This document shows positions 56,390-64,000 of a stretch of 64,000 bases of DNA, piece by piece; position 1 is the stretch's first letter; each line of letters begins with the position of its first letter. Both the position numbers and the translations under genes were made by a program. Source of the DNA: Spongilla lacustris (lineage: Eukaryota > Porifera > Demospongiae > Spongillida > Spongillidae); NCBI GenBank assembly GCA_949361645.1, contig OX442415.1, positions 15,856,085 to 15,920,084 of the forward strand, in the 5' to 3' direction. Under the pieces are notes generated by a model that worked only from the letters and a program-made list of their open reading frames with translations, was not told the origin of the DNA and ran no database searches.

Positions 56390-57420
56390 GCTGTAACAGG
56401 TCTACAGTGGAAATCATGATATTTGTCCCTAAAAAATTTTCCGGTGATTTTGCAATGTTTACTAGATTTTTTAACATTAACAGTATGCAGTATTGAAGAT
56501 CTAACAGCACAGTGTTTTTGAATAAACATTTGTAAACAAGTACAGAAAATAAAGAAGTGTCACGTGACTAACACATCTGTTGATTTCCGATTTTCCATGT
56601 CCCAGTCCAAAAATGTACTGAGGCAGCAGATCAACACAAATTTAGGTGTATAAGAGAAAAACAAACTGGCCCAATGTTTTACCATTGAAAACCTAAATGC
56701 TCACTTTATTTTTTGCATCCAAGCAGAAAAAGAATAGAGTTGGTTCTGATGTCGAATATTACAGTGCATAGTAGATATTGTTTTAGCAAATTGATTGTTG
56801 TGGTCCAGCATTGAAGAAAAGACCTTTCCCTTTGATTGAATCTACAATTAAACAATTTCCTGTTCTTGATGACTCAGGCATTGCTAGCTGTTTCAATAGG
56901 ATTTTGTATTCTCATACCACCCATTCAGGTAGGATCGAAGTGCGAATATTAAGTGTTTTTTCAGTTTCGAAAATAGATCCTTCAATAATCGCTAGCCAGA
57001 AAAATGCAATCATATCCATTCAAACTGTAGTGATTTAGACAATAATGAAAAAACAGCCTGTGGCCACAGCTTTGCTGAGTTCTATAATACATGAAATCCA
57101 TTCTGTGACCTTAGAATGAAGAAATTGTCTTGTACTATCAGTGTCACATATAAAACTTCCCAAAAAATGATGACCACTGACCACATTTATACCGAAGGAT
57201 TGAAAGATAACATTGGTTAGTGGGATCAACTATGAGAATAATCTTCTTGGGTTTTGAATAGTACCCATACTTGCATGGGTCCCAATTCACATAACATTTC
57301 TGAAACAAACTGAGAAAGTGAGGCAGTTTTGTTGCACAAGCGGAATCATCTATGTTGAAAACACACAAAGCATTTCCCAGGTTTGAAATATGACTAAATA
57401 TGGTAAAAATATGGTAAAAC
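56390..57420. mobile_element. Diverged relative of the 23989-25445 foldback
   Basis: 56400-56690 matches 23830-24140 (GTATGCAGTATTGAA, GTGTCACGTGACTAACAC, GAGGCAGCAGATCAACACAA). 57355-57395 matches 25255-25290 inverted (AACACACAAAGCATTTCCC). The middle is unrelated. Older than the 24 kb copy and rearranged. Confidence 0.65.
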
Positions 57421-57704
57421 TTCTGCATGGGTTAGCAGCATTGCCACTGTGTACACACCACATTGATTTATTTGCAACAGAACTTCAAGGTGCACTGGTG
57501 ATGAGATAGCAGCGTCCTTTGCTTAGGATGCCATGCAGCAACCTGTGATATTCAATCTTGAGCATATGCCCTCAGTAGACCACAAAATGGTGGGCTGGTC
57601 ACCAAATGCCATAATGAAATCCAAGATGCACTTGGTGATCTGGCTTCAATAGCATTCATGATTGTGTTAAAGGAGATAATAGCGAAGGAGGACATCAGCA
57701 TTAG

Positions 57705-57936
57705 AGGTCTTTAGTAACCTTAGACAGTAACCTTGCTTGATGTGCAAGAACAGATGCAATACTTTCCTCAGCAGAAAAGGAAATGCAACAGTGCAGCTGA
57801 AGCACGTCGAGCATCCTTTACCCCTTTTGTTGTATCTACTGATGGAATGCTGGGTAGAGAGGCAAACTTCTTGCTAAGAAGGCTAGCTCAAAATATATGG
57901 TGCAAACCACAGGATGGCTGCATGCAAAGCTTTTAA
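57705..57936 (+). pseudogene. C-terminal fragment of a retrotransposon polyprotein
   Basis: The plus frame TLLDVQEQMQ, then KRKCNSAAEARRASFTPFVV and STDGMLGREANFLLRRLAQ, resembles a conserved C-terminal block (LLDVQV...ASFTPFVVSxDGxLGxEAxxFxKRLA). That block lies after the RT in non-LTR-type elements of many invertebrates and protists. The LLDVQ part may be the core of a restriction-like endonuclease. The RT itself is not recognisable upstream. Family assignment is tentative. Confidence 0.5.
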
Positions 57937-57939
57937 TAC

Positions 57940-58635
57940 TTCGAGCAACAAATCTTTGCTTGTGTCGTTCTCACACCAAGTGGAGAAGCTTATTGGAATA
58001 GATGGAACAGATGTGGTGCTGGACTAGCTGCAGAATTACCAAAATCTGATCAACACTTTTATTTCATTCTTCTATTGTGACATTTTGTTGTTTATGTTTC
58101 TGCTTGTTGTAATGATTTTAATGACATCACAAGTATATTGTGAATACTTTTAAAGTATTTGCACTACTTATTATTATCATTGTTATTAGCTGTACTTGCC
58201 GACCAATTCTTATGGCCCTGAAATTGCTCAATTAAGATTGGATGAGGTGACTGATATACCATAAAGTATTGTTATATGTGTTAGCAAACCTGAAGTTCCG
58301 GTTTTGCAAAGGCACTTTTATGCCTGTAGTTATTGATTCATGTAGCACCAATGTCGATAAGATCTAACAATATACTATGAATGGTGCCATCAAATATTTT
58401 CAACTTTCAAATTGTCTATAGTGTTGCCGCTATAAGCAATTAATATATCACGGCATAAACAGAGCAAAAATTACATTTCATATTTCATTCATGCGAGAAG
58501 GGATATGGAACAAACTAGAATACTTATCGGAACCTACAGATGATCATACACTGGGTAACATGAACACCAACCTTATTTTCCGTATCTGCAGGCAGATATT
58601 CATTTACCGTATCAGTGGTCTTGCACTTTTAATTT
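57940..58635. other. Intergenic, no gene seen
   Basis: AT-rich, no supported feature. Confidence 0.5.
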
Positions 58636-58889
58636 AACAAGTAAATCAAAAACTTCTCAATCGAGAAAGTGATTGGTGGTATGTAGGAAACAAGGTACAG
58701 TATGTTAAAGTGAGGTTTTGTAGGATCCTACCACTATAACAGTCCTACATTTGCAAATAGGCTTCTTCATTTGCAAATTCAGGACTGTAAGTTGTAGGAT
58801 CCTACCAAACCTCACTTTAACATACTGTACCTTGTTTCCTACATACCACCAATCACTTTCTCGATAGAGAAGGTTTTGATTTACTTGTT
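58636..58889. mobile_element. 254-bp hairpin MITE
   Basis: AACAAGTAAATCAAAAACTT at the left is inverted at the right (AAGGTTTTGATTTACTTGTT). The arms, including GTATGTAGGAAACAAGGTAC, pair over about 115 bp, with a short centre around TTTGCAAATAGGCTTCTTCA. Arms are over 95% identical by eye, so the insertion is young or gene-converted. No clear TSD. Confidence 0.85.
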
Positions 58890-59820
58890 CCCCTAATTTT
58901 TTTTTCTCTGCCAGGAGTGTTCAGTCAATATAATATATGGCTTAGTGTATTCGTTGCAATGCTTAGATTCCTCATATCAGTATCGGGTATTAAATCTGAG
59001 TATATAGGCCTCTTTTTAATTTTATTGATAGGCCTACCAGTTTTTATTGTTAACGGGCCGTTTTCTTTGGCTTGGTCACCTTTCCTGAATTAGAACCGCC
59101 TGTCTGCAGCTGCGACGTTAATTTGCGTAGCCTGGCAACGGTAAATTAAGACGCGTGTGTGACGTCACATTACATATTTTAGGCAACCGACCGATAATGA
59201 ATTGCACCTACTTGTGTTATTTCACGACATTTCGTCACCAGCTAACAACTGCAGGTCTTATTTGTATAAAAGGGCACGTTTGGAAATAAAATGCTACTTT
59301 TTGAAGCTAATCTCGTCTTCGTATGACGTTCCTGTCGCGAGTTATACGTGATGAACGAACAAAAATTAAATGGCGGACTTTTGGTACCGACTTGTCACTC
59401 CACGTAAACGGCACTGTTTAGCGAAGCTCACGTTATTTGTTCATATCTGTCATGTTTGTGATGGATTATATGCGAGCTGGCGAGTAAAGGCAACGCTTCG
59501 TTACCGTTTTAAAACGCTCGATCGAAAACCACGCCCAAGAAGCCAATTCTACATAGGACCCACCACCGTGGGTCCTGATAAAGCTTAATTGGCTTCCAAA
59601 ATTGGTATGGGCTTAATTTCTATTCAGCTAAAGTGTGTGTATGACTCTGAAATTTGGCAGTACGTTTCTACGAGCACACACTAAGTATAACTTCTCCTTG
59701 CCTAGTACATGTAGATGGATTGAAACAAAATTCATAGATGTAGTTAATAATTTTGGCAGAGTCGGCTTTTAAACCTGGAAAAACGGTAAGGCATTATTGC
59801 CCATTTTAGCCTCTAAAGTA
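58890..59820. other. Intergenic, no supported gene
   Basis: A frame opening with ATGGCGGACTTTTGG at 59370 has a good start context and runs 72 codons, but shows no domain. GGACCCACCACCGTGGGTCC at 59557 is a small hairpin. Confidence 0.4.
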
Positions 59821-60410
59821 TAAAAACTATATTTTCCATTGCAACCTTAATACAGTACAGAGGTTCGCATATACATTGGAATATGCTTGGTCCACCGTAA
59901 AAATGCTCATCTATGGCTGTACTAAAAACATTCTCGAGTGCGATAGAGCAAAACACATCACTATTAAAATCGAGACGCAATGACAATTTCATTCTGCATT
60001 TGTTTAAATGGCGGAGGACTTTGTTAGTGTTGACGAAAACAGGAGAAGTTGTACAGCTGTTGCAGGTTTGAAGTACAAGTTTTTCTTTTTTGGTACTGGA
60101 CCTTGAAAAACGTGCTGCAGCAAGTTTTGAAGGTCCATTGCCAAAGAAGAACAACTAGTACTTCAATCTTGCTATAAACTCTAAAAAGAACTGTTTTTGT
60201 CAACACCAACAATGCCTTAAAACACCGAATGAAATCGTGTCACTATTTTAATGTATTCATTTTTGCTCTGTCGCACTTGAGAATGTTTTTAGTACAGCAA
60301 AGTGAGTGATAACGCCGTAGATGAGCATTTTTACGGTGGACCAAGCATATTCCAGTGTATCCGTGAACTCCTGTATCGTATTAAGGGTGCAAGAGAAAAT
60401 AGTATCTATA
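59821..60410. mobile_element. 590-bp foldback with 300-bp arms
   Basis: GATGAGCATTTTTACGGTGG (about 60318, plus) is inverted near 59900. CGCACTTGAGAATGTTTTTA and its partner pair as well, and the centre is near 60115. Both arms encode a nearly identical peptide EHFYGGPSIFQCI in opposite directions, so this may be two head-to-head copies of a short coding repeat. Confidence 0.75.
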
Positions 60411-60828
60411 ACCTTAGAGAGACTGAAATAGTGCCTCAAGTGCTACAACGCCTTTCCATTTACCCGGGCTTAAACCAACTCTGTCAAACAATTTTAACTT
60501 TTGATCCCTAGTTATGCCGGCAGTGCTGTGAATCGTTTCAATCCACCTACTAGGCAGGGAGAAATAGTTGAAAGCATTTTTTTGGAGTGGGGCCACTGAA
60601 AATTAATATATTTTAACTATTAAAGGCAGTTAACTAATGCCCATTTTACATGTTATTTACAAGCAGTTGGAAAACATATATGTGCAATTCAAATACATTC
60701 AAGCAAATATAAAACTGTTGAAAATATTTTATAGAGACATATACGTGTATCACGGAAGACAAAACATAAGGAGTGAATCCGATTAGTGTCGTACCTCGCC
60801 CCTAGCACAGGGGCTGTTCCGGTCCTTG

Positions 60829-60932
60829 GATTTACCCTATCGATCTTTGGATCTGTTCTATCAAACGTATTCATTCACTTTGAATACATTTGATGGAACA
60901 GATCTCAATTAAGGTCGATAGGATAAAACCCA
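60829..60932. repeat. Small imperfect hairpin, about 100 bp
   Basis: CTATCGATCTTTGGATCTGT is inverted as ACAGATCTCAATTAAGGTCGATAG, with TTTGAATACATTTGATGG inner pairing. Confidence 0.65.
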
Positions 60933-61437
60933 ACAGGTATTTTTTTCCCCTGTGTAGGCAAGATTAGAATACCGTGGATATCGAGGTTCGCTAATATCGC
61001 AATGAGCGAGCCGCTACTGTAACCTACTCATTGAACGCTGGCTCAGGACTACGCATCCCTCACGTCCGCCAGACGCTCAATCACCCCAGGATACAATGGC
61101 GGCCATTGCGAGGCATGTAGAAACGAATTTGCGATTGAATTGGCTTTTCACTTTGCCATGCACTGGATTTACACCCGCATGAATGCACACTGTTCCAGAT
61201 ATGCCCGGATTGCGGCTTAAGAAGTGAGATATCGTATATTCACCTGTTTTGAGAAGATCTTGCATTTTGTACTATCGGAGTAGCATCAATTTCGGACTTG
61301 GCTCCAGCGATTGTACCAAATCCAAATTGGCTCGCCACCGCTTTGAGAGGCTCAAGTGGTTGACCTGAAGCAACGAATAGCAGCGACATTACGACGCAAT
61401 TAGTGGTTTATTAATCAATGACGCATTGGAGCGGTTG
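60933..61437. other. Intergenic, no gene seen
   Basis: Nothing I can support. Confidence 0.45.
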
Positions 61438-61441
61438 CGCT

Positions 61442-63332
61442 CACGGGTGTTTCACAGCGGACATTTACGGATATTTAGATGTCCAATTGCACATTTGCGT
61501 AAAAATGATTTTGGTAGCTCATTAACGGGCTAACATTTTCAAGGCCTGTTTCCATTACAACCCGGTTTCACTACGCCTCTCTATTGATAATTCCAAGCAT
61601 AGTATTAGTCTAAGCACAAAAACAAATCAACTGCTCACATGTTTACAGCATTTCAACATACGGCGCAACGTTTCTAGTAATCACGTGCCCCTTAATTCGT
61701 TACGAGTGCATCTTTTGGTGGGCTATTTGTGAGGCTCTCGAACTTCCAGTGAGTTGTGACGATAAAATACAGAATCTAGGGGCATTGTAAAACAATTTAA
61801 GCTGGGTCATGTCTCGAGACGCGATATCTAGGGCATATAAAATCGCGGCTGAAATCTATGAATAACTATCAATATCTTGGTTTTTATATATGCTTTGCGA
61901 TGGAGTTCCATAACAGTTAGCTTACAAAACATTGCAGGGTGTGTGGTGGGAGGTTGGTGGTGGCAAATAAGTCAAAAAGAAGCATATACACCTCCATATT
62001 TTACAAAAAGGAGCTTAAACTAGCTTTTGGTATCAATGATCATATCGAGATCCACCCATAATCGTTCTGCAAACCGTGTAAGCTAAGGGGAGGGTTTTAA
62101 ATGCTTTGAGGCAGAAAAGCTAATACCATTTAAAAGTTTGGTCGTGCCCTGCAAGTGGAAAGCCCATACTGCAGACAAGTGGGAAGTGAGTGAGGAGCAA
62201 ATGATAACTGAATTTAAATGCATGATCACATTTAGGTTTGCCAGCATTTTGAGGTGCTGGTGAAAGGTGGTACGAAGAAAAAAAAAGTGACAAAACATAC
62301 TGCCAAATGTCAAGTGAATCACTACAGTCATTATTTACACATATTGGGTACGTTGCACCAGTTTCGATTTCAACCAGTGTCCAGCCAGCTGCTATACAAT
62401 CAGTTTCTGCCATCAACTATCTAAAGTGTCCACTCTGCCTTTGTATTCTGCACAGACCAGTAGAGATACCGTGCCAAAGTCTTGTCTGTGCAGAATGACA
62501 TTGTCGTCAAACAACCGTTACTATTGCCATGACAACTCACCTTTAACTGCTGCCAGCATAAATGCAGCTCCTGACGTCTTCTTGTCCCTCCTAAGTGATG
62601 TATTGCTTCAATGCAACTCATGTAAAACAGACCTTCCAGCAGGAGCGTACCTCTTACATGTTTGCAACACCATCTCCTCCATGTGGTACTGAGGTAAACG
62701 TAGCATCTGTAATTCAAAATTCAAAGAATGCTGTCTGAAAGCTCAGAGCCCAAATGCTTTGCAGATTCCATCTGGGGGGTGGGGGGGTGGGGGGTGGAAG
62801 AGAAAGTAAATTTGTACAGAAATAATAATTACATGAACTAGTACTCACCATCATTCCAGCCAATAACTCTTGTAAGGATTACAAAAGGTCAAGGCCAAAG
62901 TTAAGCATCAAAGCCGGTGAACTTTGAGTCATTACCACAAAGACCTTCAACAACTGAGGCACATACGGAATGATGATTGGTGTATACAAAATGTGGCCCA
63001 GCAGTATCCTGTTCTACTCATGGATGCTCAGAAGGCTGCAGACACATCTGAAGGGGCAATTGCTAGGCTTGGAGCATGCCACTCCATCCATGACCAATGC
63101 TTTGTAACTGACAGATGAGAAAATGTGGAGAGATAGTTAGGATATAGCAACATGACGTCATAGCTGTGGATGGGGTATTAACTATGTGATTATTTTTCGC
63201 TACTGTTTCCATTCTGAACTACTTTAGAATCAATTTCCCCATGGCCAATGAAAATATGTCACCCAAAACACACCTATTAGAGGAGCACACAGTTGGGTGG
63301 GTGAGAAGATACAACTTATGATTTGGCATGAG
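61442..63332. mobile_element. CACGGGTGTTTCA element, copy 2, right end truncated
   Basis: Starts CACGGGTGTTTCACAGCGG at 61442 and follows 35160-37917 closely. It lacks the 871-bp inner insertion (empty site ACTTT at 63221-63225) but has TTTCAACATACGGCGCAACG near 61650, which copy 1 lacks. Similarity stops at about 63332 and no right terminus is seen, so the last ~650 bp are missing. Confidence 0.85.
62307..62692 (+). pseudogene. RING-like plus Cys/His finger coding segment, copy 2 (one frameshift)
   Basis: The first frame runs 62307-62498: INYLKCPLCLCILHRPVEIP then CQSLVCAE, stop. It gives RING positions CX2C...CX4C, with Ser where the first His is normal. The second frame (62426-62692) continues DVFLSLLSDVLLQCNSCKTD then LPAGAYLLHVC, a CX2C...HXC finger. 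RING, then FLS-L-L, then a Cys/His finger is the layout of the N-terminal zinc-binding region of RAG1 and of transposon proteins said to resemble it. Both copies share the frame break after CAE, so it predates their split or marks an intron. Similarity is by eye. Confidence 0.55.
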
Positions 63333-63440
63333 GTGCTAGTAGGAGAGGTCGGGGTGGGGAGGAGGTGTGGAGGTGTGAGGGAAGGGATGCAGAGGGAGTG
63401 GTGTGGAGGCGAGGACACAGCAATGGCTGCTACAGTGTAC

Positions 63441-63778
63441 CTGTAGTTCAACACCGCAGGCTTTCTGATGGACTTTGTCATGTTGTTCATGTGGTCCAAG
63501 GCGGCTACCACCTCCTGAGGAGGGCCAAACCTGTTCAGAGCTCCAACCTGCCACATGTATGCGTATGTGCGTGTACGTACACATCACAACTGTTCAAATT
63601 GCATAAGGCCCCAGACCATAATGCAATTTACATGCATATATGTATGAACATGAACAAGCTGTACATGTATACATTTGTACATGTACATGTATGTATGCAT
63701 ACATTGTACACGTAACAATTTATGTGGTTCTAACATTACTAGGTTGGGTGTCCTCATTAAACAATGCACACACACACA

Positions 63779-63818
<40 letters not shown>

Positions 63819-63910
63819 CACACCTTCTCTTCAACATCAATGCTTTTGCTGTCCAGTTTTGTGATTAGTGGAAGGTGGTATAGAACTGTTGGCCGATACT
63901 CTGCCAGACC
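63441..63910 (-). CDS. Two exons of an LRR-cap-like protein (gene continues off the right edge)
   Basis: Exon 63910-63824 (87 bases, phase 0) encodes GLAEYRPTVLYHLPLITKLD and SKSIDVEEK. Exon 63547-63441 (107 bases) encodes VGALNRFGPPQEVVAALDH, then MNNMTKSIRKPAVLNY. Both are bounded by AG and GT. YRPxVLxxLPxLxxLD followed by Val and Glu-Glu is the usual cap after leucine-rich repeats, so the upstream exons (beyond 64000) should carry LRRs. The second exon is not recognised. Further downstream exons would lie left of 63441, where the truncated transposon copy begins at 63332. Confidence 0.65.
63767..63815. repeat. CA microsatellite in the intron of the LRR-cap-like gene
   Basis: (CA)n with one ATA interruption, directly downstream of the donor of exon 63910-63824. 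Confidence 0.95.
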
Positions 63911-64000
63911 CTACCAAATGAACACAGGCAGGATGAGATCACATGATAATCATACAGGCATGCTCAGATCACATGGTCTAACCTCACACTGCCCAAAAGC

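Overview
This window is animal (metazoan) nuclear DNA. Four coding features carry GT-AG spliceosomal introns whose phases I checked by hand. One is the C-terminal half of a BAP31-type ER protein. There are CA microsatellites, BED-finger hAT relics, Ty3/gypsy and Penelope-like retroelement pieces, and very many short DNA-transposon derivatives. The abundance of these element types suggests a marine invertebrate. A sponge is possible but is only a guess. No operons, ribosome binding sites, rRNA or CRISPR arrays are present.

Layout, 1-34 kb: a repeat-dominated region. A ~4.4 kb segment (A, 12-4449) recurs inverted at 17758-27343, where it is swollen to 9.6 kb by at least four later insertions. 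Comparing the arms gives filled/empty site pairs with exact target site duplications (TSDs). A second segment (B, 5113-6856) recurs inverted at 28181-30333. A and B keep the same left-to-right order in both places, so one inverted duplication cannot explain them. Between the arms lie a decayed Ty3/gypsy element (7492-12840) split by a hAT-like element, a tandem repeat, a 2.06 kb element with CACGG termini (15088-17143), and a Penelope-like RT fragment next to a short TTAGGG tract.

Layout, 34-40 kb: a three-level nest. A hAT-like element (34197-38795) contains a 3.4 kb element with CACGGGTGTTTCA ends and a 4-bp TSD (35160-38568), which contains an 871-bp element (36938-37808). A relative of the middle element lies at 61442-63332. 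Both carry the same broken coding piece: a RING-like Cys cluster followed by a second Cys/His finger, in an order that recalls the N-terminal zinc region of RAG1. A clean hAT relic with a BED finger follows at 39332-40126.

Layout, 40-64 kb: host genes among repeats, all on the minus strand. They are the BAP31-like gene (exons 41081-42663), a two-exon secreted protein with two tandem DUF3395-like domains (44976-46008), a 3.4 kb exon encoding a protein with a huge SAQPQPL heptad array (50501-53867), and two exons of an LRR-cap-like protein at the right edge (63441-63910). Between them are a second gypsy relic, foldback elements and hairpin MITEs. A 200-base assembly gap lies at 40338-40537.

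The host genes show no common pathway. The coherent story in this window is the layered transposon history.
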